Source: DASZTU01 sp035493835
Lineage (GTDB): Bacteria > Pseudomonadota > Alphaproteobacteria > Rhizobiales > Devosiaceae
Direction: 5' to 3'
Length of the DNA stretch: 64,000 nt
Assembly (NCBI GenBank): GCA_035493835.1
Contig: DATJHO010000082.1
Location: 1-64,000, forward strand
The notes under the pieces are model-generated. The model ran no database searches. It was not told where the DNA came from and worked only from the letters and a program-made list of their open reading frames with translations. A program made the translations under genes and the position numbers. This document shows positions 17,916-26,780 of the stretch, piece after piece. Position 1 is the stretch's first letter, and every line of letters begins with the position of its first letter.

Positions 17916-18829
17916 TTACTGTCGCCCCCGGGGCTGGCCGCCGAGCCGCTGCACGGCATCCGCGCCCGCCGCAATCGCCCGCCTCAGGCACGCCTCCGGC
18001 CCCTTGCCGTCAAGCTCGGCCGCAATGAAGGCGGCGGCAAATGCATCGCCTGCCCCGGTGGTGTCGACGACGGCGACTTTTGGCGCCGGCAGGGCAATCA
18101 CCGGCTGTGTTCCGTTGCTGAGGATGGCCCCGTCCGCGCCGCGTTTCAGCACGACGCGGCGGTAGGTCTGGTGGAGAGCTTTGATCTGCGCCGCGGCCAG
18201 GATCTCGCCCGTCAGCGTCGCGGCCTCCGCCTCGTTGGCGAAAATCGTTGTTGCCTGGCGCGTCCAGCCGAGGAAGTTGGCGGGACCCACCTCCGTGAGA
18301 AACCCCACCGATGCCGGATCGATCGAAACCGGAATCCCGTGCTCGCCCGCAGCCGCCATCAGGCGCATGACGGCCGCGCGAGGGCCGGGCTCGAACAGCG
18401 AATAGCCGGAAATAACGAGTGCCTCAACGGCATCGAGAAGTGCGTCCGGCAGATCCTCGATCGAAAGGCCTGCATTGGCGCCGCGGTCGGTGAGAAAACT
18501 GCGCTCGCCGTCCGGATCGACGATGGTCACGAGCGCGCCGGACGCCAGCACGGGGTCGGCGGCCAATCTCGGCTCGACGCCAAGCCCCGCGAACTGGGCG
18601 TTGAAGTAGGCGACATCGCCTGCCCCCACGCGCGCGGCAAAGCGCACGGCAACGCCGAACGCCGCCAGCCACACCCCCTGGTTGGCTCCTGAGCCGCCCG
18701 GGTGCGAGCGGATCGTCGCCCGGCGATCGGAGCCGATGACCAAAGGCCCCTCGGGCTTGCAGATAATGTCGGTCATCACGTCGCCAACGACGAGCGCGCG
18801 AGCCGACGAGCCCGAAGGGCGGGTAGGCA

Positions 18830-18830
<1 letters not shown>
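17916..18830 (-). CDS. psuK: PfkB-family sugar kinase, probable pseudouridine kinase
   Basis: 304 residues. The N-terminal PfkB signature is GGSGANQGVWLA and the C-terminal signature DTTGAGDAFAAAF supplies the ATP-binding anion hole and catalytic Asp. The start codon shares one base with the stop of psuG, so the two are translationally coupled. Pseudouridine is first phosphorylated by such a kinase and then split by PsuG to uracil and ribose 5-phosphate. The specific call rests on this coupling; on sequence alone it is a ribokinase-family enzyme. Confidence 0.8.
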
Positions 18831-19774
<944 letters not shown>

Positions 19775-20322
19775 CGTGATCGACCCGCTGCTCGTGTTGA
19801 CTGGCCGATCATTTCGCGCGCGGCGGCGCTCAAGTCAATCGGGCCGAACGCGTGCGGCAGGCCCGATCGAATCGAGCCGCCGCCAAGCCCTGCAGGGGCG
19901 ATGAAAAAAGGCGTGGAACACAGCGGCGAAGCGGTGTCCCGAACTCTTGTACCCCACTTGAAACACGAGTAGTTTTCCTCGCCGGTAACTTCAAATGATG
20001 GATAACTTCACTGATCACGCTCACCATTGATCCGGCAGCAACGCCGGTTCGATATCGGGCCCGACAGCGGGCGGAGTTGGATGGACTGGGCAACGGCGCG
20101 ATTCCGCGACGGCCTCTTCCGCGCATCGCCAGATCGATACTACGGCCGGAGCGAACCGCTTCGGCCTTTGCTTTTTTCGTTGGAGCGTTTCCAGCAAAAG
20201 CGGCCACCCGCTCCTCGGCTTCGGAAACGCGACACGACAAAGACTTTATACAAGCTTGGGACAACCGGTCACCGGCCAAATCCCCTGAGAGCCCCGGGTA
20301 AAGAATTCAAGGAGCTGAACCG
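19775..20322. other. 548-bp divergent control region between psuG and potF
   Basis: No gene is supported, although several frames are open. The plus-strand end has AAGGAGC in front of potF and a possible -10, TTATAC, near 20248 without a good -35. A simple inverted repeat ACCGGTCACCGGC lies near 20265. I found no copy of the other repeat families. Confidence 0.4.
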
Positions 20323-21426
20323 ATGAAAAAATCGCTCATTTTGGCCATTGGTGCGTTTGCGCTGGCCGCCCCTTACACAGCAACGCTGGCGATGGCGCAG
20401 GACGACAACGTCCTCAACCTTTACAATTGGTCGGACTATCGGGCCGACGATACCCTGACCAACTTCACCAAACAAACCGGCATCAAGGTCGTCGAGGCGA
20501 ACTACGACAGCAACGAGATGCTGGAGGGCAAGCTCGTCGCCGGCCATTCGGGCTATGACGTGGTGGTGCCGTCGGGGTTCTTCCTGCAGCACCAGATCCC
20601 GATCGGGCTCTACCAGAAGCTCGACAAGTCCAAGCTGCCCAACCTCAAGAACATGGACCCCGCGATCATGAAGGCGACAAACGCCTTCGATCCCGGCAAC
20701 CAGTACGCGGTCGACTACATGTGGGGCACCACCGCGCTCGGCTACAATGTCGACAAGGTCAAGGCGGCCCTGCCGAATGCGCCGCTCGACAGCTGGGACC
20801 TGCTGTTCAAGCCAGAGAATGCGGCCAAACTGAAGGATTGCGGCATCACCGTCCTCGACGCTCCGTCGGAGGTCGTCGCGATCGCGCTCAACTATCTGGG
20901 GCTCGACCCCAACAGCGAGAAGCCGGAAGACCTGGACAAGGCCGAAAAGCTGCTCGACACCGTCAAGCCCTATATCCGCAAGTTCGATTCCTCGGGCTAT
21001 ATCGACGATCTCGCCAATGGCGATGCCTGCCTGTCGCTCGGCTATTCGGGTGACGTCTATATCGCCAAGCACCGGGCCGAGGATGCCAAGAACAATGTCC
21101 ACATCCAGTACCTGATCCCCAAGGAAGGTACCATCGAGTGGTTCGATATGCTGGCCATTCCCGCCGATGCGCCGCATCCGGAGAATGCGCTCAAGTTCAT
21201 CAACTACATCATGGACGGCAAGGTCACGGCCGATATCTCGAACAACGTGTTCTATGCCAATGGCAACACGGCCGCGTTCCCGCTGACCGACAAGGCCATC
21301 ACCGGCGATCCCAACATCTATCCGCCGACCGACCTGCAGGCGAAACTCACGCCGCTGCTCAGCCACTCGCAAGGCTTCACCCGGCTATTGACCCGCACCT
21401 GGACTCGGATAAAGACCGGCGAATAA
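20323..21426 (+). CDS. potF: Polyamine (putrescine) ABC transporter periplasmic binding protein, PotF/PotD type
   Basis: 367 residues. A Sec signal peptide (about 1-26, ending TLAMAQ) is followed by VLNLYNWSDYRADDT, the standard start of mature PotF/PotD proteins. The YDSNEMLEGKLVAG, YMWGTTALGYNVDKV and EGTIEWFDMLAIP segments are family hallmarks, and acidic and aromatic residues there line the polyamine pocket. It is the first gene of the potFGHI importer. A repeat hairpin lies between it and potG, which often lowers expression of downstream genes relative to the abundant binding protein. Confidence 0.93.
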   Translation: MKKSLILAIGAFALAAPYTATLAMAQDDNVLNLYNWSDYRADDTLTNFTKQTGIKVVEANYDSNEMLEGKLVAGHSGYDVVVPSGFFLQHQIPIGLYQKLDKSKLPNLKNMDPAIMKATNAFDPGNQYAVDYMWGTTALGYNVDKVKAALPNAPLDSWDLLFKPENAAKLKDCGITVLDAPSEVVAIALNYLGLDPNSEKPEDLDKAEKLLDTVKPYIRKFDSSGYIDDLANGDACLSLGYSGDVYIAKHRAEDAKNNVHIQYLIPKEGTIEWFDMLAIPADAPHPENALKFINYIMDGKVTADISNNVFYANGNTAAFPLTDKAITGDPNIYPPTDLQAKLTPLLSHSQGFTRLLTRTWTRIKTGE

Positions 21427-21477
21427 TCGATACGGGCAGAGCGGGGATACCCGCTCGGCCCCACCCCCTCGGCGCCA

Positions 21478-21563
21478 AGTCATTCCCACGAAGGCGGGAA
21501 TCTCCGTTTCTGCGGAGGCTTGGTGCCGCGACAAACCGAGATTCCCGCCTTCGCGGGAATGAC
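21478..21563. repeat. Inverted repeat of the GTCATTCCCGCGAAGGCGGGAAT family between potF and potG
   Basis: The left module has GTCATTCCCACGAAGGCGGG and the right has CCCGCCTTCGCGGGAATGAC; they mirror each other about a spacer of roughly 35 bases. It lies in the 185-bp gap between the binding-protein and ATPase genes, a typical place for message-stabilising elements. Confidence 0.75.
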
Positions 21564-21611
21564 ATCGTGGTCGGGGCAATCACTACGCCCGCCCACGCAA
21601 GTGCCGCGAGG

Positions 21612-22769
21612 ATGCCCGTGCTCGACAAACCCGAGATTGCCGCCGACACGCGTCCCTGGCGCGATCCGAACGCCAAGCCGTTCGTAAAAATCCGCGACGT
21701 CACCAAGAAATTCGGCGACGTCGCGGCCGTTTCGAACGTTTCGCTCGATATCTTCAAGGGCGAACTCTTCTGCCTGCTGGGCGGCTCGGGCTCGGGGAAA
21801 TCGACCCTGCTCCGCATGCTGGCCGGCTTCGAGGACCTGACGGCCGGCTCCATCGAAATCGACGGGCAGGATATGGCGGGCGTGCCGCCCTACCAGCGGC
21901 CGGTCAACATGATGTTCCAGAGCTATGCGCTCTTTCCGCACATGACGGTTTGGAACAACATCGCTTATGGCCTCAAGCGCGACCACCTGCCCAAATCCGA
22001 GATCGCTGCGCGCGTCGCCGAGCTGCTGAAGCTGGTCAAGCTCGAGGGCTACGAAGCACGCAAGCCGAACCAGCTCTCCGGCGGCCAGCGCCAGCGCGTG
22101 GCGCTCGCCCGCTCGCTCGCCAAGCGCCCCAAGCTGCTGCTGCTCGACGAGCCGCTCGGCGCGCTCGACAAGAAGCTGCGCGAGGAAACCCAGTACGAAC
22201 TGGTAAAAATCCAGGAGACGACCGGCGTCACCTTCATCGTCGTCACCCATGACCAGGAGGAGGCGATGAGCCTTTCCACCCGCATCGGGGTCATGAACCA
22301 GGGCGAGATCGCCATGATCGGCGAACCGCACGACATCTACGAATTCCCCAATTCGCGGTTCGTCGCCGGCTTCATCGGCTCGGTCAACATGTTCGAGGGC
22401 GTCGTCACCGAAGACGAGGACGATCACGTCCGCATCCGCTCGCAGGAGGCCGGCTGCGACATCTATGTGAGCCATGGCGTCGACTGCGCCCCCGACCAGA
22501 TCCTCTGGTGGGCGGTCCGGCCGGAAAAGATCTTGCTGACGCGCGAAAGGCCGGAACCGGACTTCCCCGACGCCAATATCACCCACGGCATGGTGGAGGA
22601 CGTCGTCTATCTCGGCGACATGAGCGTGTTCCAGGTGCTACTCGAAAGCGGCAAGCGACTGCGCGTGACCAAGGCCAATTCGCTGCGCGGCGATCCGGAC
22701 GCCATCACCTGGGACGAACAGGTGTGGGCGAGCTGGAGCGGCAACGCTGGATCGGTGCTGACTTCGTGA
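21612..22769 (+). CDS. potG: Polyamine ABC transporter ATP-binding protein
   Basis: 385 residues from the ATG at 21612, which follows GCGAGG; the frame is open from 21138 but that part is antisense-free overlap with potF in another frame. Walker A GGSGSGKST is at 57-65, signature LSGGQRQR at 155-162 and Walker B LLLLDEP at 175-181. The C-terminal third is a TOBE-type regulatory domain. It energises putrescine uptake through PotHI. Its stop overlaps the potH start codon by one base. Confidence 0.93.
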   Translation: MPVLDKPEIAADTRPWRDPNAKPFVKIRDVTKKFGDVAAVSNVSLDIFKGELFCLLGGSGSGKSTLLRMLAGFEDLTAGSIEIDGQDMAGVPPYQRPVNMMFQSYALFPHMTVWNNIAYGLKRDHLPKSEIAARVAELLKLVKLEGYEARKPNQLSGGQRQRVALARSLAKRPKLLLLDEPLGALDKKLREETQYELVKIQETTGVTFIVVTHDQEEAMSLSTRIGVMNQGEIAMIGEPHDIYEFPNSRFVAGFIGSVNMFEGVVTEDEDDHVRIRSQEAGCDIYVSHGVDCAPDQILWWAVRPEKILLTRERPEPDFPDANITHGMVEDVVYLGDMSVFQVLLESGKRLRVTKANSLRGDPDAITWDEQVWASWSGNAGSVLTS

Positions 22770-23728
22770 TGGACGTGCTGGCCGCCGAAATCTCCCCCGC
22801 ACGCGCCGCCTGGCGGCCCTGGGGCTTTTTGCGCAACTGGTTTTCCATGGCCGGGATCGGTGGCCGCTGGGCGGTGATCCTGCCGCCGATGCTCTGGCTG
22901 CTCCTGTTCTTCCTGGTGCCGCTCGCGGTAGTGATCAAGATCGCCTTCAGCGAAAGCGTCGTCGGCCAGCCGCCCTATTTGCCGCTGCTGACCTTCGATC
23001 AACAGGGCGACGTGCAGCTTACCCTGCATCTTTCCAACTTCATCTTCCTCGGCCAGGATCATCTCTATCTCGATGCCTATCTGAGCTCGCTGAAGATCGC
23101 GGCGATCTCGACGGTCCTGGCGCTGCTCGTCGGCTACCCGATGGCCTATTTCATCGCCCGCTCGCCGGACCGCACCCGCAACATCCTGCTGATGCTGGTG
23201 ATCCTGCCGTTCTGGAGTTCTTTTCTTCTCCGGGTCTATGCCTGGATCGGATTCCTCAAGAACAATGGGGTGATCAACAATCTACTGGGCCTGTTCCACA
23301 TCGGGCCGTTCACGATGCTCAACACCGACTTCGCGGTCTATGTGGGGGTTGTATATGCTTATCTTCCCTTCATGATTCTCCCCCTCTACACCAATCTGGT
23401 GAAGCTGGACGACGCCTTGCTCGAGGCCTCGGCCGACCTGGGCGCAAAACCCTTCCGCACCTTCCTTTCGGTAACGCTGCCCTTGTCGCTCCCGGGGATT
23501 GTTGCCGGCTCGATGCTCGTTTTCATCCCCACCATCGGCGAATACGTCATCCCGACCCTGCTCGGCGGGCCCTCGACGCTGATGATCGGCCGCGTGCTCT
23601 GGGACGAGTTTTTCGCCAACCGCGACTGGCCAACCGCCTCGGCGGTGGCCATTGCCATGCTGGTTGCCGTGGTCGTGCCGCTGATGCTGCTGCAGCGGGC
23701 GCAGAACGCGGTGGCGGAGCGATCATGA
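22769..23728 (+). CDS. potH: Polyamine ABC transporter permease PotH
   Basis: 319 residues with six predicted membrane helices. It starts one base into the potG stop (TGATG), so translation is coupled. The coupling loop LEASADLGAKPFRTFLSVTLP is the EAA motif of this permease type. PPYLPLL and GNNGVINN-like segments around the first periplasmic loop match the PotB/PotH subgroup. It ends four bases inside potI. Confidence 0.93.
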   Translation: MDVLAAEISPARAAWRPWGFLRNWFSMAGIGGRWAVILPPMLWLLLFFLVPLAVVIKIAFSESVVGQPPYLPLLTFDQQGDVQLTLHLSNFIFLGQDHLYLDAYLSSLKIAAISTVLALLVGYPMAYFIARSPDRTRNILLMLVILPFWSSFLLRVYAWIGFLKNNGVINNLLGLFHIGPFTMLNTDFAVYVGVVYAYLPFMILPLYTNLVKLDDALLEASADLGAKPFRTFLSVTLPLSLPGIVAGSMLVFIPTIGEYVIPTLLGGPSTLMIGRVLWDEFFANRDWPTASAVAIAMLVAVVVPLMLLQRAQNAVAERS

Positions 23729-24531
23729 GACGCGGCATCTTCGTACCGGTAGTTGCAACGCTCGGCTTCATCTTCCTCTATGCGCCGATCCTGTCGCTGA
23801 TCGTTTTTTCCTTCAACGACAGCAAGTTAGTGACCGTCTGGGGCGGCTTTTCGACCAAATGGTATGGGGCGCTGTTCGCCAACCCGCAGGTGCTCGACGC
23901 CGGCCTGCTGTCGCTCCGGGTCGCCGGCGCCAGCGCCACCATCGCCCTCGTCCTCGGCACCCTTTGCGCCCTCGCGCTCGCGCGCTTCCGCCGCTTCCGT
24001 GGCAAGACACTGCTCGGCGTCATGGTTTCGGCCCCGCTGGTAATGCCGGACGTCATCACCGGCCTCAGCCTGCTGCTGCTCTTCGTCGCCCTCCAGGAGC
24101 TGATCGGCTGGCCGGCCGGCCGGGGGGAACTGACCATCATTCTCGCCCATTCGACCTTCTGCATGGCCTATGTGACCGTGGTGGTGCAGTCCCGGCTGAT
24201 GGACCTCGACCTCAGCCTCGAAGAAGCGGCGCAGGATCTGGGCGCCATTCCCGCCCGGGTGTTCTTCGACATTACCCTGCCGATCATCGCTCCGGCGCTG
24301 GTGTCGGGGTGGCTGCTGAGCTTCACGCTGTCGCTCGACGATTTGGTGATCGCCAGCTTTGTCTCCGGGCCCGATTCCAACACGCTGCCGATGGTGATTT
24401 TTTCCAAGATCAAGCTCGGCCTCTCGCCCGACGTAAACGCGCTCGCGAGCCTCATCATCGGCGTCGTGGCGCTGGGGGTAGTCGTGGCAACGCTTGCGCA
24501 GCTCAGGCGACCGCAGAAGAAGGTGGCCTGA
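23725..24531 (+). CDS. potI: Polyamine ABC transporter permease PotI
   Basis: 268 residues, six membrane helices. The N-terminus LGFIFLYAPILSLIVFSFND and the coupling loop LEEAAQDLGAIPARVFF are typical of PotC/PotI. The start overlaps potH by four bases. It is the last gene of the putrescine operon, and a 158-bp hairpin-forming element follows its stop. Confidence 0.94.
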   Translation: MRRGIFVPVVATLGFIFLYAPILSLIVFSFNDSKLVTVWGGFSTKWYGALFANPQVLDAGLLSLRVAGASATIALVLGTLCALALARFRRFRGKTLLGVMVSAPLVMPDVITGLSLLLLFVALQELIGWPAGRGELTIILAHSTFCMAYVTVVVQSRLMDLDLSLEEAAQDLGAIPARVFFDITLPIIAPALVSGWLLSFTLSLDDLVIASFVSGPDSNTLPMVIFSKIKLGLSPDVNALASLIIGVVALGVVVATLAQLRRPQKKVA

Positions 24532-24564
24532 GGGTTCGTCTTGCATGCGTGCCCTCACCCGTAG

Positions 24565-24722
24565 TGTGCGTGGCTACCCCTCACCTCGACCCTCTCCCCA
24601 GAGGGGCGAGGGGACGATGGAGCCACGAAAGCACTATGGAGTCGCGAGGCTGCGGGGTGAAGAAACCCTCGCCCCTCTGGGGAGAGGGTGGCCGGCAGGC
24701 CGGTGAGGGGTAGCCACGCACA
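24565..24722. repeat. Long nested inverted repeat between convergent potI and iolB
   Basis: Outer arms 24565-24585 and 24702-24722 are perfect 21-bp complements (TGTGCGTGGCTACCCC and mirror). Inner arms 24589-24612 and 24666-24689 are perfect 24-bp complements (beginning ACCCTCTCCCCAGAGG and mirror). The whole element can fold into one long hairpin with a loop of about 53 bases. It fills the gap between convergent operons and may serve both 3' ends. Similar modules are scattered elsewhere in the window. Confidence 0.85.
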
Positions 24723-24753
24723 CATGACTCAGACCGCCGCGGCGATGCGTGGC

Positions 24754-25548
24754 CTACCTCAGCAGCCACTCATGCTCGGGAGCATTGTAGAACCTCCAAG
24801 CCCGCTTCGGGCCAGCCATGACATTAAGGTAGTAAAGGTCGTAGCCATGCACGGTCGCCACCGGGTGATACCCCCTGGGCACCAGCACCACGTCGCCATC
24901 TTCCACCGCCATGGCCTCATCCAGGGACCGGTCGTCGGTATAGACACGCTGGAAGGCAAAACCCTGCGGCGGGTTGAGGCGGTGATAATACGTCTCCTCC
25001 AGCAGCGTCTCGCGCGGAAAATCGTCGGTATCGTGCTTGTGCGGCGGGTAGGATGAGGTGTTGCCGTTAGGCGTGATCACTTCCACCACGAGCAGCGAAT
25101 GGGCCGGATCGGTCTCGGGCAGGATGTTCGTCACGTGCCGGGTGTTGGAGCCCTTGCCGCGGACGACAGGCGGATGGGTGCCGGGTCGGATCAGCCGCGG
25201 CGGAAACAGCTCCGGAACGCCGGGCGCGGAACAAACCGCCAGCTCCAGCGCCGTCGTCGCCTCGACCGCCCAATCGGCGGCGGGCGGCACATAGACGGCG
25301 TAGGGCTCGCCCTCGAACGGGCTCATCCGCTCGCCGATCTCGCCAAAATCGCTTTCGCCTGCTTCGACCCGCGCCTTGCCGGAAACCAGCACCAGGCAAA
25401 CCTCGCGATGGCCAGTCCAGGCACCGGCCCGCTCGCCCGGCTCCAGCTTGAACAGTTCGAACCCTACATAGGCCCAGCCCGCACTCTCGGGCGTCACATT
25501 ATGGACGCGGCCGGTTTCGGCAGCAGGCTTAAGCCGGAGGCGGGACAT
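24754..25548 (-). CDS. iolB: 5-deoxy-glucuronate isomerase
   Basis: 264 residues. It converts 5-deoxy-D-glucuronate to 2-deoxy-5-keto-D-gluconate in myo-inositol breakdown. The bicupin fold shows the metal site in NTSSYPPHKHDTD, followed by the family segments EETYYHRLNPPQGFAFQRVYTDD and VLVPRGYHPV. The ATG at 25548 has AAGGAAG upstream and lies 20 bases inside the end of the small membrane-protein gene; the frame beyond is not homologous. It is the last gene of the minus-strand iol operon. Confidence 0.95.
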   Translation of the reverse strand: MSRLRLKPAAETGRVHNVTPESAGWAYVGFELFKLEPGERAGAWTGHREVCLVLVSGKARVEAGESDFGEIGERMSPFEGEPYAVYVPPAADWAVEATTALELAVCSAPGVPELFPPRLIRPGTHPPVVRGKGSNTRHVTNILPETDPAHSLLVVEVITPNGNTSSYPPHKHDTDDFPRETLLEETYYHRLNPPQGFAFQRVYTDDRSLDEAMAVEDGDVVLVPRGYHPVATVHGYDLYYLNVMAGPKRAWRFYNAPEHEWLLR

Positions 25549-25756
25549 TCTGGTCTTCCTTGCTCTCGGCCGGAGGAGCTTCCTTCGGGAACGAGATGAA
25601 GAACATCCAGACCGCGTAAGCGGTAAGGCCCAGCGTGATGAAAATCCAGAGTTGCTCGCCATGCAAAAGCTCGAGCACGGCCCACACCACGCAAACCGCA
25701 ACCACCGCGATCCGGCGCCACAACGGCCGGAAGAACTGGATATCCCGCTCTTTCAC
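25529..25756 (-). CDS. Small two-helix membrane protein inside the iol operon
   Basis: 75 residues from a GTG at 25756 that overlaps the iolE stop (GTGA); its 3' end overlaps the start of iolB by 20 bases. The tight overlaps at both ends argue that it is a real, translated gene. Two hydrophobic segments (about 16-32 and 37-54) are followed by a charged, Pro-rich tail ending NVPPPA. No motif is recognised. It could be an accessory subunit of a transporter or a membrane tether for iol enzymes; both ideas are speculation. Confidence 0.72.
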   Translation of the reverse strand: MKERDIQFFRPLWRRIAVVAVCVVWAVLELLHGEQLWIFITLGLTAYAVWMFFISFPKEAPPAESKEDQNVPPPA

Positions 25757-26640
25757 TGCATCAACCCCGCCTGGCCCAGGAACTCGCGCAGATTGGCAAA
25801 GCCCATTCTCGCGTATTTTGCCGGCTCGGCCTTTTTCGGATCCTGCTCGGCCTCGACAACAACCCAGCCATTATAGCCCCGAAGCTGTTTAAAAATCGCC
25901 GGATAATCGATGAAGCCATCGCCCGGCACTGTGTAGACGCCGGCGAGGACCGAATCGAGAAAGCTCCAATCCTCGCGCCGGCTCGCCCACATCACCGCCT
26001 CGCGCACGTCCTTGGCGTGCACGTGGTGGATGCGGGCCTTGTAGTGCCGGGCCAGTCGCGCCGGATCGGCGCCGCCGAACACTGCGTGCCCGGTGTCGAG
26101 CAGCAACCCGAGCGCGTCGGTCGTCTCCTCCATCAGCCGGTCGATCTCGTTCTCGGCCTGTACGATCGTTCCCATGTGGTAATGATAGACGGCCTGCAGG
26201 CCATCTTCGTCCTTGAGCCGCTGGGAAAAGGCCGAGAGCCGGTCCGCCCATTGCTTCCATTCCGCCTTGGGCAGCACGGGCCGCGCCGAGAGCGGCATCA
26301 ACCGGTGACCATGGATGGCGTTGCTGGTTTCGGCAAGGATCATCACCTTGCAGCCCATTTCGCTCAGCAGCGTCGCATGCTTCCGGCTTGCCGCCCACTC
26401 CGCCTCGACATCGCGCCGCAGCAGCTGGACCGAGTACCAGCCGGAGACGAGATCGTGGCCGAATTTGCCGAGGATCGGCGCCAGATCGCTTGAGATGCGC
26501 GGAAACTTGTTCCCGAGCTCCATGCCGGCAAACCCGGCCTCCTTGGCTTCCCTGAGGCAAGTCTCGAGGCTGATATCGCCGCCGATCTCCAGCATGTCGT
26601 CATTGGACCACCCGATGGGGTTGGCACCGATACGGATCAT
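25753..26640 (-). CDS. iolE: Inosose dehydratase (2-keto-myo-inositol dehydratase)
   Basis: 295 residues, xylose-isomerase-like TIM barrel. It dehydrates 2-keto-myo-inositol to 3D-trihydroxycyclohexane-1,2-dione. The N-terminus RIGANPIGWSNDDM is the IolE hallmark. Likely metal ligands come from the segments YHYHMGT, LLLDTGHA and HHVHAKDV and the C-terminal VVEAEQDP. The ATG follows GGGAGGAAAAA. A repeat-containing gap of 139 bp separates it from iolD upstream, and its stop overlaps the start of the small membrane protein gene. Confidence 0.95.
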   Translation of the reverse strand: MIRIGANPIGWSNDDMLEIGGDISLETCLREAKEAGFAGMELGNKFPRISSDLAPILGKFGHDLVSGWYSVQLLRRDVEAEWAASRKHATLLSEMGCKVMILAETSNAIHGHRLMPLSARPVLPKAEWKQWADRLSAFSQRLKDEDGLQAVYHYHMGTIVQAENEIDRLMEETTDALGLLLDTGHAVFGGADPARLARHYKARIHHVHAKDVREAVMWASRREDWSFLDSVLAGVYTVPGDGFIDYPAIFKQLRGYNGWVVVEAEQDPKKAEPAKYARMGFANLREFLGQAGLMQ

Positions 26641-26666
26641 TTTTTCCTCCCGATTCCCAACGCGGG

Positions 26667-26780
26667 AACAACCCCCACCCCATCCCTCCCCTCAAGGGGG
26701 AGGTGACACTGTTGCACCGGCCGGCCTACATCTCCCCTCCCCCTTGAGGGCAGGGTGGCGGCAGCCGGGTGGGGGTTGTT
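26667..26780. repeat. Inverted repeat with 14-bp perfect outer arms between iolD and iolE
   Basis: AACAACCCCCACCC at 26667-26680 is the exact complement of GGGTGGGGGTTGTT at 26767-26780, and inner C-rich and G-rich blocks (CCCCTCAAGGGGGAGG and CTCCCCCTTGAGGG) also pair. The right arm touches the iolD stop. Related modules occur at 1.0, 8.8, 31.8 and 33.0 kb. Confidence 0.75.
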
